Source: Watersipora subatra
Lineage: Eukaryota > Bryozoa > Gymnolaemata > Cheilostomatida > Watersiporidae
Direction of reading: 5' to 3'
Length of the DNA stretch: 64,000 nucleotides
Assembly: GCF_963576615.1 (NCBI RefSeq)
Contig: NC_088708.1
Coordinates: 24,869,191 to 24,933,190 of the forward strand
Shown here: positions 39,301 through 51,928 of the stretch, piece by piece
Position numbering within the stretch: position 1 is the first letter of the stretch
Layout: the number at the start of each line of letters is the position of its first letter
Notes under the pieces: generated by a model
What the model was told of the DNA's origin: nothing
The model's database searches: none
Seen by the model: the letters and a program-made list of their open reading frames with translations, nothing else
Made by a program: the position numbers and the translations under genes

Positions 39301-42300
39301 TTCAAAAAAAGCAATTGAATGGTGTTCAATGAGCTTTTGCTCTGTTAAAATATATTTTAATAATGTTCTTTTGCTCAATATTATTAACCGCAAAGAAACG
39401 ACATAATAACATAAGGTTCATTTCTATCATTTCAAGTCGTACGAAAGACTCTGAGGAAACTAGGCATAATGTACATAAGATTTATTTCTATCACTTCAGG
39501 TCGTACGAGAGACTCTGAGGAAACTAGACATAATGTACATAAGATTTATTTCTATCATTTCAGGTCGTACGAGAGACTCTGAGGAAACTAGACATAATAT
39601 ATACATAAGGTTTAATTTTATCATTTTAGGTCGTACGAGAGACTCTGAGGAAACTAGACATAATTAACATAAGGTTTATTTCTATCATTTCAAGTCGTAC
39701 GAGAGACTCTGAGGAAACTAGACATAATATATACATAAGGTTTAATTTTATCATTTTAGGTCGTACGAGAGACTCTGAGGAAACTAGGCATAATGTACAT
39801 AAGATTTATTTCTATCACTTCAAGTCGTACGAGAGACTCTGAGGAAACTAGGCATAATATATACATAAGGTTTAATTTTATCATTTTAGGTCGTACGAGA
39901 GACTCTGAGGAAACTAGACATAATTAACATAAGGTTTATTTCTATCATTTCAAGTCGTACGAGAGACTTTTGCTCTCCTTACATACACTTTGTTAAAGGT
40001 AGTAAATTATGGGAAATTGCACCTACCACATTCATGATCATCTCATATGCATAGCTGTGAAAGCGTACCTTTGAAATCAATATGCAAACAAATTAATGGT
40101 AATTGAAAATATGGCAGACTATGAGTTTGTGTGCGTAAAAGGCATGCTGATGCTAAACGATAGTATAAATAAATTAAATGCATAGATTTTCTGCTTCAGT
40201 CTGAAATGCTAGAAATGAACCTTTATGATCAACTGAGTCCCACAAAATATCTTGTAGTTGCTGACTTATGATTCAGCTGCGGAATCCTTGAAAGCAGCGA
40301 AATTGACATGCATAGATTGTAAACAGCACCCATGACTAGACCTAGACTAGACCTCTAAATACTTTAACAACAGTGGGAAGCCACAACAACTGGGGCAGTA
40401 TTTTACAATTGACACCTCATTAGTAGAGCAAATACGCTGCCTGTGCCTACACACCTCAGCAATGGTAAAATAATTTCTGTATATTAATTTTCTTATAATT
40501 AATTGCTGTTAATGCGATGTACTCTAACGTATTACAGTTGTTATTGAACTCATATAAAGCAATTTTAATATCACGAAGGTTCTGTCATAAATTGTTTCAA
40601 GACCAATAATGTCACCAAAAAATGTTTGTATAGTCTATTTTGAGACAAGCTTAACAACTTTAGTAGTGAGTAATGCTCTTAGAGATTGACAGCATTGTCA
40701 GAACATATTAGATACAGTCCTTGAGAGCAGCCTCAAATATTCTGACTATACTTCAATAACGGTAATGGAAAATCTCTCTGGTCTGGGTAAATTTTTCTAC
40801 CATCTCATGCCTTGATATGTGCACAATGATTAGTTCCATTTCACAGTGAATTCCTGTATAGAAGACTTATCTATGTGGCATAGTTAATTTCTGTAGAGTC
40901 AATTATAAAAATGGTTTTCTACTCCAAGTAGCCAATGATTAAAGGCAAGGCATGTTAACTCCAAGAATGTACTTGGGTCTGGAGAGACAACTTCCTATTG
41001 AGCTATTCATGGCCACCAATTACCATAGCATATGAGCAGTGTGCAAGTATATTAAAAGTGAATGTAGTATGAAATCAAAAAAATATGTATATGCACTTTT
41101 TTAAAGCCTTGGTTGTGTCACTATTTAATATGTTGTGTATCGCCTTTTTCATTACGCAAATGCTTGATAGTTTACCTAAATTCGGATATATGAATTTTAG
41201 CTTCCTCATATTGATAGAGCATATATGTATATAGAATTTAGATATACAAGTACGCTGCTACGTATAGTGGCGGAAGCTTATGTTTTATGTAGCCTGCGCT
41301 CTGTTGAGACCTTGAATCAAACTCTGAAGCCAATATGATACATACATTTTCATACTCTGATGTATTATAACACTTGACTTTCTGAAGCAGTTTACGGAGT
41401 TTTTGGTGAACACGCAAGCTCTTCCAGTAAAAATCCTAAAACTCACACAAAACCTCCCGAACACGATTATTTTTGTCTCGATATGTGGTTATGGCAAGAT
41501 ATATAAGGGGTTGGGGCCTTCTGAACGGGGTTAAGGTAGGTGAAAGGGGAAGCAAAAGTTAGTTACCAGAACTTCACATAGAAATAGTGATGTCTATTTA
41601 TGACTGAGGCTAAACACAATCATGGAATCTTTACTATAATAAGAGCCATGTCTGTCCGTCCGTCTGAAGCCATGCTAAAAGGTTAAGAAAACGAATGCTA
41701 CCAACAAGATTTGACCTCAAGGGTTTCAGCCTAGTTGACAAATGCTCCACCACACACACCAATCAGAGTTATTGTGCAGCTAACTATTTTTTGTATTTTA
41801 TCAGCACACATAATGATCTCTTACACTGGACTGTACCAGCACTAGTGTCAACAGTTTGACCAATGAGATTCGTAAGCAAAAGTTAAGAGCTTTAAAGTTA
41901 AGCGTGTCAAGTCAACTTCCTCCCACCCTACCTTGAGTATGTGCAGATGTTCGGAGTAACTTTTAGGTTTAAGTGGTTTCTCTCCGCTAGACTCTTTTGT
42001 CTATAAAATAAAAAGGGTCATATCAGAGCAATGCTAAGAGAGTCTGGTTTCCTCTTACTATTGTTAACTTTTTAGCTGATGGAATTGTAAACTGATATTT
42101 TAAACTGTAAACTGAGACAAAAAAGGCAGCAGCAAGTTTGATGCCGAGTGCAGTCCGAGGCATGCCTCTAACTCCGCCTTCTGTTGATTCCTTAAATCTT
42201 TTATGGTTTAAAAGTGTGATTAGAGTGCAAACAGGTGGTCACAGGGTGACTGACCTGGTGTTTTAAAAAGCCGTATTCACATAGAATTGTCATATAACAC

Positions 42301-45300
42301 AAATTAAAGATCATTTACAGCAAACAAACAAAGAGTGGAAAACTGAAGTAAGCATTGGATTCGTTAATTGTAAACCACTTAGTCAAATTTGTCAACAAGT
42401 ATTGCTGGTGCCCAAAAATAGCATCATCTTTGCTGTTTCTCATTCTATTTTTGTGCAATTCTATTTTCAGCTATGGTAATCTGGTAGGAAAAAGTTCAAG
42501 TAAACATTGCATTAGTTAATACATTTCTCACAAAAACTCAATGTTGGATTTCGACCAACCAAACCAAAATGAGCATGACTGATGCAGTTCAGTTGAAATC
42601 TTTGTTTTAAATACAATGATTCTGCGGCTATAATTTAGAAAACTTTGCTATGGTTGCCTTGCTACCACCAAATAACTTTTATCGCTCACTTATTGAACAA
42701 CAAGAGATTGCTATGACCTAGTAGTCTGCAAAAAGCTGTTTTAGGTTTGATTTTCAAAAAGACAACAACAAGAGCGTCACACTCTGTGTTGCTCATTGCA
42801 GATTACTTTCCTGTGCTTACTTCATTAAAGGAATCTGAAAACAAAATAAGATAAAATAAGTAAACGCATGATGTGCTGTAATATTTTGCAATGATTTGGC
42901 TGCGTTACAAATGTCCACAGCAGTTGTGTGCTGACATGTGACATGGCAGTAAAAGAACTTACAGAAGACCTATTAGCAAAAAAGCTTGCTGCTCAAGGTT
43001 ATTTTTTCACTCTTGGTAATTTTGTTGGAGTTTTTCTGTTTTGGGCGGCGTTAGCAATGTACATCTAAGATGGTATTGAGTCAGTCATTGCATTATTAAT
43101 TGCTGGTTACTTACTCTTTACTGTAACTCTCAAAACACACGATCCACTATCGACCATGTTCTAGTTGGGTAAGAAGCACTCATTCAGATTTTCAATTAGT
43201 CTCAAGTAGTCTAGACTCTACGTTAAACAAACCAACACGTAAGTATTTGGTATCCTTTTCCTGCAAGCAATGTAAACGTGCGTAAAGATGAAGTCTGCAT
43301 CAAATTGGTGTTCTAATTTTAGGCATTATAGGAATAGATTTACTTATTATATGAATTAGAAAAGAATTCACAAGAATGAAAAGGAATGAATGGATATGTA
43401 AATAAATGTATATCCATGTTTGTTAATGATTGTTATACCCATCCTTGTTACTGTTTGTTTTATCCGTGTTTGTTACTGTTTGTTATACCCATCCTTGTTA
43501 CTGTTTGTTATACCCATGCTTGTTACTGTTTGTTATATCCATGTTTGTTACTGTTTGTTATACCCATCCTTTTTACTTTTTGTTATACCCACGCTTGTTA
43601 CTGTTTGTTATACCCATGCTTGTTACTGTTGGTTATACCCATGTTTGTTACTGTTTGTTATATCCATGTTTGTTACTGTTTGTTATACCCATCCTTGTTA
43701 CTGTTTGTTATACCTATCCTTGTTCCTGTTTGTTATACCCACGCTTGTTACTGTTTGTTATACCCATGCTTGTTACTGTTTGTTATTCCTATCCTTGTTA
43801 CTGTTTGTTATACCCATGCTTGTTACTGTTTGTTATATCCATGTTTGTTACTGTTTGTTATACCCATCATTGTTACTGTTTGTTATACCCATCCTTGTTA
43901 CTGTTTGTTATACCCATGCTTGTTACTGTTTGTTATTCCCATCCTTGTTACTGTTTGTTTTATCCGTGTTTGTTACTGTTTGTTATACCCATCATTGTTA
44001 CTGTTTGTTATACCCATCCTTGTTACTGTTTGTTATACCCATCCTTGTTACTTTTTGTTATACCCATGCTTGTTACTGTTTGTTATACCCATGCTTGTTA
44101 CTGTTTGTTATTCCCATCCTTGTTACTGTTTGTTATATCCATGTTTGTTACTGTTTGTTATATCCATGTTTGTTACTGTTTGTTATACCCATCATTGTTA
44201 CTGTTTGTTATACCCATCCTTGTTACTGTTTGTTATACCCACGCTTGTTACTGCTTGTTATATCCATATTTGTTACTGTTTGTTATATCCATGTTTGTTA
44301 CTGTTTGTTATACCCATGCTTGTTACTGTTTGTTATTCCCATCATTGTTACTGTTTGTTATATCCCTCCTTGTTACTGTTTGTTATATCCATGTTTGTTA
44401 CTGTTTGTTATACCCATGTTTGTTACTGTTTGTTATACCCATCCTTGTTACTGTTTGTTATACCCATCCTTGTTACTGTTTCAGCGGAGTTGCCAGGCAG
44501 CTCAGTTCACCTATAAAAGTAAGTTGATTTTGGGCTTGGCTATTTAATTTCAAACATGTTCAATCAAATTCGATTCACTACTAGTGATAAAAATGAATTA
44601 AATTATAAAATTAAATGTATTTCCATAAAAATTGGTTTTATATAATACTTTGATTCATAAAAATTTAAACAACTATGATAACTTCACTTTTAGAAGACAT
44701 AATGACTCCTACAGAGCTTAGAAACACAATGATTAGAGATAGTTATAAAAACTGTATTGCTGCAACATTATGATATTAAACCAGCTGCACTGAAAGGCTA
44801 TAGACAAACTACTGGTAGCAAAAATATTTCATTATAATGTCTCTTTCTCCTGCAAGCTTCTGTGTCCACTACTGGTGAAGGTTTGTTAGAGCCTTTGAAG
44901 GTTCCTGTTACCAATATGTTGTTTTCTGCAGCATTTGAATTTATCTCAACACTTGTTACGGCACACTTTTTGTGACTGTTTACTGGTGGAGTAAGAGTGA
45001 TGCTCACAACAGGTTGCTACTGCACAGAACCACCTCATGCAGTATCCTTATTAGAAAAGAATAATCCATTCTATTGCAACTCACACATCAAATCTGATGA
45101 ATATTTCATTCACCAACAAAGTTTCGGTAGAAATAGTTATTTCAGTATTAATAGTACTTTTTTATGAGGTGCTCAATTCTGATATCGTTTGAGATCAAAA
45201 GCTTTGAATATCATAGATCAAAAACACATTTTTGCAAAATTTTCTTTGTAATGTCTTTCATGAAATGATGATATCTAAAAAGACAGTGTAGCTGTTTGCT

Positions 45301-48300
45301 TTTTACCTTATCCATTTTGCTTGGTTGTGTTCCTGCCCAGTCATGCCCACTGTTGATCATCCTCGGCAAACTAGACTGTGACATGCGGAGCTTATCCAAG
45401 GCTGAATGTTCCGGATTTGTCCTTTCTCGACGCCGGCTCCTTAAAGCTCTCACCTTCTGTTTGGTAAGCTCTAATTGCTGGGGAGTTTGATCATCAGCCA
45501 TATTCTTGGCACCTTGTTCCCTTGAAGCCTGCGTGAAAATGGCGGCTTCACAAAATCATCTCGCGCTAGTTAAAATGAGAATGCAGAATAAAGATCATGA
45601 CTTTTTCATGTGACGCTTGCTTAATAAAGATCGGCGCAGGAATGAATGCTGTAATTTGAAATGTCATCAGAGTTATGTTTTGCATTCTTTGAGATTTCAA
45701 CTTGAAGTCCTTTGAGTAATCAATAATAAATAGCCATATTCAAACAAGTGTCTCAATAACCTCTATAATAGGATCAGATATAGTTTATTAAGCAAACAGC
45801 CTGTTTACCCCAGCCTCCGGCAGCTCTTCTGGAATGCATCTCACAATCTTGGCTGGGACTATCTAAATAGAACTTTATAATGGAGTTTTTAAAAATGTGA
45901 GGTATCGAAAATTTGAGAAAACTTTTACAGAATTTAAAAAGTCTTGTGAGAACAGGTTGTAGCTATTATATATATTTCTGACACATTAGTAATGTAACTG
46001 TTATTACTATGAAGCGTATGAAAGTTTAGAGGCACGTAATATGAACCAGGCTTATGATGTCAGTTAAAGAAATGTTCTAATTTTGTGTACTGTTTTACAC
46101 AGAGAAAATGGTAGTAATAGTAACTGATAGATTCAGTCTTGAACAATAAATAAGAGTAATTAAAGTTACGACAGATAAGAGAAAAGTTACAACAGAGCTA
46201 ATTTGATTTGAATTAGACAAAGCAATGTACTCTCTGGGCAATTGACTCGCAAACGTATATGACGAGATAACTCCTTACCGCAATTACTACGTTAGGCTTT
46301 TGACAAAAAGACAAGTTTTCATTAAGTGCTGGCTCGTGATGTCAGATATTTGCATGCCATGGTGTACATACCCAAACATTTGCAGTTTTTAGAGCGTCCA
46401 AACTGAGGTTCTTATCAGAAGACGTTATTGATGAAGATATTTCTGCTGAACCAATTATCAGGTGTCGTAGCGTGCCTATTAGTTTTAGCTGTTTCGATTG
46501 TCTCTTGTAGTCGGCCACCGCTGTCACTGCCCGCCTTTTGTCCGTGTGCTTAGTTTTAGAGTTGCCACTGTCAGTCATCATCATAGGCTCCCTGCAAGTG
46601 TATACCCTGTATGAGAGTGTCATCCTACCCTTCCTAAACAGCCTCTACAATTACTAGTCTAACCTTTGTGTCAGATATATTTCAGTCTTGTGTTTCTAAA
46701 GGAATTCTCCTTTAACTATTTATTTATCATCGATTAGATGCTAATGGTGAACATTTTATAAAAGACAAAACATTCTATATCCTATTATATTTTATAAGTG
46801 ACCACCGTAATTGATCTATTTACAGACGCATATGTTTATCCAATTCATGACAGGGCGGAATATGAGGTTATTAAAAACATTTTGATATGAAAAAGAACAA
46901 ACAAGATTAAGTATTAGCAAATAGTCTAATGCACAGCGTAAAGGTTCTTTGAACGCTATCAATTCTTTCTGAACTGATATTACACTAATGCGTAACCTTC
47001 CTTAACGTCGGCATCTAAGGATTAGTATTTTAACATATGATAAGGGCATGTTTGCATTTCTCAGTTAGAGTTGAAAGCGAATTCAGTACATGTAACTGAC
47101 TTGCTGCCAATCATGAGCAGGGGCAAGAAAGTTCATTGCTTGCTATTTATTTTCCAGAAAATTGTGCAACAAGTAATGGAAAATTTTTGTTTGTTGACCC
47201 CCGTATAAATACAATAGTTACACCATTCTCTAAACATCGTAGCGTTGTTAAGGCACATATCAGATCTGTAACATAACATTAAGATTAAGTCTGTATTATT
47301 GAAGGCTACTACGCTTCGAAAGAAAAAAGTGGTTTACCGGGGTTTGATATAACCTTTAACACGATCCATACTCATTGAGTTCACTCAATCTCCAGCAGAG
47401 TTTTGTGTCTCCTAAATATGGAATAGATTTGGAGATTTGAAAAGTCTCTAGATAACTTTGTTTTTAGTGTTTGTTTGTTTACCAAAATGATAACATGATA
47501 TAGCATGATCTAAAAGCAATTGATTAGAAATGACAGTTGGTGGACGCTGTAACAAAAAAAACGTCTTTTATTGAAACACATTTCTATATGAGGCAATGCG
47601 AAAACAAAGTTCTTGCTTGATGAAACAATTTAATAAATGCGATTCATTGTATACATTAGTTTTAGCATACGGTGTTGTAGAACCTGGTTGTAGAGAGTAG
47701 ATGTACATGTAAGTTCTGTTGGCCACCTGAAGATTTTTAGCACAAGCTTTATTTTTTCATTGCCTGTCCTGCGACCAATAGCTATATTGGATTCGATTAG
47801 ACACAGCATCTGGTCATTAACGTCTGCAACTGTATGAAATGGCAAATGCTGCATAGGAGATTGAAATATACATATTAGATAAATAATGTGAAGTCATTTC
47901 ACATTATTCTTTATTGATGGCAAGTGAGATGCTGCCTCCGATTTTAGCATTTATAGCTGATGATCTGCACTTAATAACTGCCTCTCAAAGTATAATGGGC
48001 AATTATTTTCTAATACTTATTACTACCACTAGTTATATTGTCTATTGTTGTACAATGAAATCAAATCAATTAGCGATACTGAGATTGGATTTCATGATTC
48101 TAAGAGAAGTTAGCGGGCTTATATCGGAAAACGTCGTTTTATAGAAGCTTTTGAAAGTATTTACTATATCATTAGAACCTCATCAACAGCATGGTAAGTT
48201 AGAACACAATTTTCAACTGCCAATTTTCAACCTGAAACATAAGGTATTGGAAAAAGTTCTTAAGTCTAAACCAAATCAAAAGAGAATAGTAAAGAAGTAC

Positions 48301-48358
48301 TTACGATTGAATTTGTTACTTTTACGTGTGGTTCAAACTCTGCCTTGGCAGCTTCATG
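36359..48358 (-). CDS. Seven-exon gene, function unknown, about 539 codons
   Basis: Exons on the minus strand: 48358..48326, 47848..47727, 46591..46372, 45528..45307, 45016..44813, 42000..41932 and 37108..36359. Every junction is phase-compatible and the sum is 540 codons including TAG, strong support for one gene. The product is soluble with no signal peptide. Visible parts are HTVADVNDQMLCLIESNIAI (exon 2), a basic patch RALRSRRRERT (exon 4), a cysteine group CHTNIECTHC followed at once by the acidic run DDDEEPPEPEE (last exon), and a basic C-terminal segment KIYKLRYTKSSN. I recognise no family. Weak points: the donor gtggcc at 47727, the donor at 44813 (gtagtt; the exon could instead stop at 44798 and end the protein), and the short first exon. 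A 5' start was not found; it may lie between 48.4 and 50.3 kb. Confidence 0.62.
37558..37638. repeat. 27-bp tandem repeat, three copies
   Basis: Three near-identical copies of acagaaattgatctctagtt plus a short tail, anchored at 37558, 37585 and 37612, in an intron of the seven-exon gene. Confidence 0.8.
38709..39109 (+). mobile_element. Non-autonomous Helitron
   Basis: Begins TCTATATATATATTTTTTCA after an A and ends CTAG before a T. A 7-bp-stem hairpin TACCCGG/CCGGGTA (39080-39099) ends ten bases from the 3' terminus, exactly the Helitron arrangement. It shares ends and the internal string CAATGTGCCA with the element at 31977. 401 bp, no Rep/helicase frame; it lies in an intron of the seven-exon gene. 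Confidence 0.82.
39400..39975. repeat. 64/66-bp minisatellite, nine copies
   Basis: The landmark GTCGTACGA occurs at 39436, 39500, 39564, 39630, 39694, 39760, 39824, 39890 and 39954. Spacings are 64, 64, then alternating 66 and 64, so from 39564 the array amplifies as a 130-bp dimer. Units share GACTCTGAGGAAACTAG and differ at the 5' side (CATAATATATAC versus CATAATTAAC or CATAATGTAC). Intronic. Confidence 0.93.
39976..41931. other. Intron sequence
   Basis: Intron of the seven-exon gene between the minisatellite and the exon at 41932. Nothing recognised except a possible mini-Helitron at 41628-41845. Confidence 0.5.
41628..41845 (+). mobile_element. Possible mini-Helitron
   Basis: Begins TCTTTACTATAATAAGAGCC followed by GTCTGTCCGTCCGTC, a start often seen in repeated elements of invertebrates; a CTAG followed by T occurs at 41842, after a weak CTGG/CCAG hairpin. 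The 3' end is unconvincing. Confidence 0.28.
43428..44480. repeat. 25-bp minisatellite, about 42 copies
   Basis: Consensus TGTTATACCCATCCTTGTTA plus CTGTT. Variants at the central positions (CCATCCT, CCATGCT, CCATGTT, CCATCAT, CCACGCT) are interspersed. The period is one more than a multiple of three and the unit lacks forward-strand stops in every phase, so all three forward frames stay open for about 365-376 codons with a 25-residue repeat; they are one repeat read three ways, not three proteins. It fills a third of an intron of the seven-exon gene. Confidence 0.96.
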
Positions 48359-50336
48359 CTGATGTGAACTTATGACTTCACGTACTTTATAGTAGTTGCA
48401 ACTAATCTAGATAGCTCATTCGCATCGACAATGGTAAGCGTTCTTAAGAAAAATCTAGATAAGATTGAGGTCATAAGCTTTATGTAGGCATTGCAATTTC
48501 ATATCAGAACATTTTATGAATTTGCTTATGATAAAACTCATTTGAAAATAGCAAACAAAAGAATGCTGTTTAAATAGATAACTAATAATGGCACAACTGA
48601 TACACCTAAACAGTAGCCTTATAACTTGATGGTGTAGGTATAACATTGATGTATCTATTTATCTAAAATCCAGATAATTATTCAATATCCTATTTCTAAT
48701 TATATATAATCAAACAACTGTAGATTATGTTAGCTAGGATGTCATATATATCCTATACTTAGACTTCATTGTATGCATTCACTGCCCTTTTATCTATACT
48801 TCTTACGTATGCTAAATAATAATTTAACAGCACTTGTTGTGATTTGAAATTCAGTGTTCGTTTTAGTCAACTGGCATGTGTACATATAATTTACGTCTTA
48901 TAAACATGTCAAAAGATAGCTACATGTTTTATTAACCAAAATCACGTAGTCACTGTTCACTGTGATGCCAAAGTATCTATAACGCAATACTCATTCTCAT
49001 CATGTGTTTTAATTTGTATCAGTGCGTTTCAATATTGATCAATTTCATTTAGTTGTGTGGTCTTTATCTACATCTAGTTCTGTTGAATCTGGGTGTCGTC
49101 TGTAAATCTGAGTGTACATTAGCTGTCTCTCATCCTACACACAAGTTCGGCCCATTTACACCGACAACTCTTATGGTAACATTCCCTTGTTTGCTTCCTC
49201 ATATAGTGTGTGGTTTTCGTTTATGTATGGTGCACTTAATTTGCTTTCTGTCCGCTTACTCGGTATGCTAGTTTATTCCTGATATGTATTGCCACCATAT
49301 GCCCACATTTTCATTTTTTGTAGTCACATCTATTCTTTGCTGACCTTGAAACGTATTAGGCCTATAGCATCATTCTTAAAGATACATGCATCCCATCCTG
49401 TATTGATACAAATCCTTGATTGATGCTGTAACCTGTATATAAACTATAATTACCGTTTGTTGCGTTATCTCTTACCAAAAAGCCTTCGCCCTGCTCTGTC
49501 GATGCTTCCTATTCACAGGTTGATTAAAACGTTTTTAGTAAACAGTGTTTCTTATAAATTGGCTGATTTTTTGATAAATGATTTAATTCGTTCTTATTGG
49601 TGAATTAAAAGACAACTCCGAGAAGATTTGAAAGCAAACTCTGGCCTCATAAACAATTTGATTAGGATTGGTTTTTAATGAATTTCCAATAAACAGATTA
49701 ATACAGTATTACCTGAAAATTTACTATGGTTAAAAATAAGATTTAAATTATACTGTTAAGGTGTTAAAATTATAAAAAAAATAATAAAATTGTATTTATA
49801 ATTGCAAATTTTTCAACATGTTAAAAACATCAAGTTGAATTGTGATTGGTCATTACAAAAATTACATGTACATCCAAATGTAATCCCTTTGGAAAAATTA
49901 TGAGACAATCGGCATTAAATAAAAATATTGTGAAATACACATCTTCAATAATTGTTTACAAATATAGTCACAATAGATTACTGACACTAACTTTTGGCAG
50001 AGGGGATATTTTATGTCTTCACTATTTTTTTTAATTTCACGATATTTACTGAAATCACATCAAACAATTAATATTTGCATAAAATTAACTTTCAATATTA
50101 ATAGTGTAGACTGTTCAAGCCTGGAAATGTCATTAAGAAATGCTTTCTGTGATTGGAGATTTGTTGTGTGAACAAATTGTGAAATAAGTTTTGCTAATAT
50201 ATGTCAGGCAGAATTTATAATTACAAAAGTAGGAGCTAACAGACATTTATAAGCTAATTTAGCGGATCTCACCCACAGTGACACAAAATAATAGAATAAA
50301 TAATGTAATATTAGAGAAGTTATAGCCACTGCAGTG
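48359..50336. other. Intergenic region between divergent genes
   Basis: Between the visible 5' end of the seven-exon minus-strand gene and the TATA box of the ankyrin gene. No exon, transposon end or repeat was recognised; the promoter of the minus-strand gene is probably here. Confidence 0.4.
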
Positions 50337-50345
50337 TATAAATAG
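50337..50345 (+). promoter_or_regulatory. TATA box of the ankyrin gene
   Basis: TATAAATAG, 193 bases before the start codon. Transcription would begin near 50368. The leader contains a short upstream frame (ATG at 50496, stop at 50523, nine codons) that ends just before the main ATG. Confidence 0.55.
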
Positions 50346-50529
50346 AACGGTTACTGCCCAGTAGGTATCAGCAAGAAGCTTGTCAGCCTGTGACGGGGAA
50401 TAAGTTTTATTTGCAGAGAAACTTTTCACATCTGTGCTGGATAGACATCCTTATTTGATAAATCACGTACTACGTTCTAGGTGCCTTAAAAACCAATGAA
50501 TTACGACATACCAGGTAGACGATAAGGAT

Positions 50530-51393
50530 ATGCGGAATCAAGACAAAATGAACGAGCAGTCTGGTAAAGAGCAGGTCAGTAGACAATCAACAATGGCTCA
50601 GTCAGGCACTATTTTATTGCAAGACAATAGTTATGTAAAGTCACTTATCCACTCTAAGGATGAATATGGCCAAACACTTCTAATCAGGGCTGTGTTCATC
50701 GAGGAATGCAATCAAAGAAAACGGCTGTTAGATGCTTTGCTGAAAGCTGGTGTGGATGCATTAGCTATCGATGCTTACAACCGTAATGCTCTAATGTGGG
50801 CTTGCTTGTATAAACGAGATAATGAGATAGCAACACTTCTCCAACGCGTGTCAACAACTGGGTTGCTGCAGATAGATATTTATGGAAATACTGCGCTTCA
50901 TCTTGCTGTAATATCTGGTTCAGCTGCTGCTGTGAAACTCATAAAAGAACGTATGTCTATTGAAAATTTGCCACTTGAAATAGAGAATAATAGTGGGATT
51001 ACCCCAACAATGGAAGCACTTAGGTTAGGTCATGACATCTGTTACAGCTTGCTGCGGCCCATAAAAAAGGAACACGAAAAATCTGTATACAAACACATTC
51101 GTCGTCAGCCTGAATCCAAAATCTATAGCAGCCTAGCATCACTACCACCTATTCTTCCAGCAACCATAAATATGAAGATAAAATCATTCGATATAAAAGC
51201 TTGTCGTGAGCCTACAGAGGTAGACCCATCAAACTATATTCACCAAGTTTGTGGAAAGAGCAATGTACCTCGATTGACCGACAATTCAACAAGATTGAAG
51301 CTTCCAAAGGTAGACAGTACTGACAGACAAAAGCGACCATCCTGTCAAAGCTTAGCTACCTCATTCGAAAGTAATCTTCCAGATATAAACTAA
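50530..51393 (+). CDS. Ankyrin-repeat protein, intronless
   Basis: A 287-residue protein with three readable ankyrin repeats and a fourth partial one. Repeat one at about 45-78 (DEYGQTLLIRAV, LLKAGVD), two at 81-113 (DAYNRNALMWAC), three at 116-148 (DIYGNTALHLAVISGSAAAV, the most canonical), and a degenerate fourth at 152-177 (NNSGITPTMEALRLGHD). Ankyrin repeats bind other proteins; nothing shows the partner. The C-terminal 110 residues are Lys/Ser/Pro-rich and look disordered. No signal peptide or membrane segment. Met1 and Met7 are both possible starts; the first is chosen as it comes first after the TATA box. Unlike its neighbours it has no intron, so it may be a retrocopy, but it has its own TATA box and poly(A) signal. 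Convergent with the coiled-coil gene. Subfamily not identified. Confidence 0.88.
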   Translation: MRNQDKMNEQSGKEQVSRQSTMAQSGTILLQDNSYVKSLIHSKDEYGQTLLIRAVFIEECNQRKRLLDALLKAGVDALAIDAYNRNALMWACLYKRDNEIATLLQRVSTTGLLQIDIYGNTALHLAVISGSAAAVKLIKERMSIENLPLEIENNSGITPTMEALRLGHDICYSLLRPIKKEHEKSVYKHIRRQPESKIYSSLASLPPILPATINMKIKSFDIKACREPTEVDPSNYIHQVCGKSNVPRLTDNSTRLKLPKVDSTDRQKRPSCQSLATSFESNLPDIN

Positions 51394-51527
51394 GATTCGA
51401 TAAGTAAGATTTGATAAGGGATAACTCACAGCTTCAGTGTGATTATAGTCCTACCAGAAGTGGAATTTTTTAAATTTAAGAGTGCAGCATTTACAGTTAT
51501 TTGAATCTGTTGTTATACTATGAAGAT

Positions 51528-51533
51528 AATAAA
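51528..51533 (+). terminator. Poly(A) signal of the ankyrin gene
   Basis: AATAAA 135 bases after the stop codon. Confidence 0.65.
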
Positions 51534-51922
51534 AAATGAACCATAAACGCACAAGGGTTTTGATTTTAATTTATTTTTTTCACCTACAATAAAATGCAAG
51601 TATGTTTTATGCCGGTTCTGTTAAGCATGTTGAGAAAGGGTAATTATAATTTGAACAAAAATCACCTGTGGATTTAGCAACAACTACATTAACATATTAA
51701 TAGTTTACACGCATAGACTTTGGTTAAAAATTGACTGCAAACAACAGGTTATGCTATAGCTCTAGATTAATACTTACTAAATGGATAACCTCAATGTACT
51801 GCTACAACTGTTAATGGCTATGGTGAGATTAAATGACATTAAAGCCGCACACACGAAATTCGCAATGGTGATTGTGTTGCAAAAACATGATCATAAAATG
51901 GAGAAATGTTAATTAATTACGG

Positions 51923-51928
51923 TTTATT
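51923..51928 (-). terminator. Candidate poly(A) signal of the coiled-coil gene
   Basis: AATAAA on the minus strand, about 305 bases after the stop codon at 52233. Confidence 0.4.

Noticed and set aside
43386-44547. Three overlapping 365-376-codon open frames
   Set aside because: They are the three forward frames of one 25-bp tandem repeat without stops; no start context, and the array is intronic.
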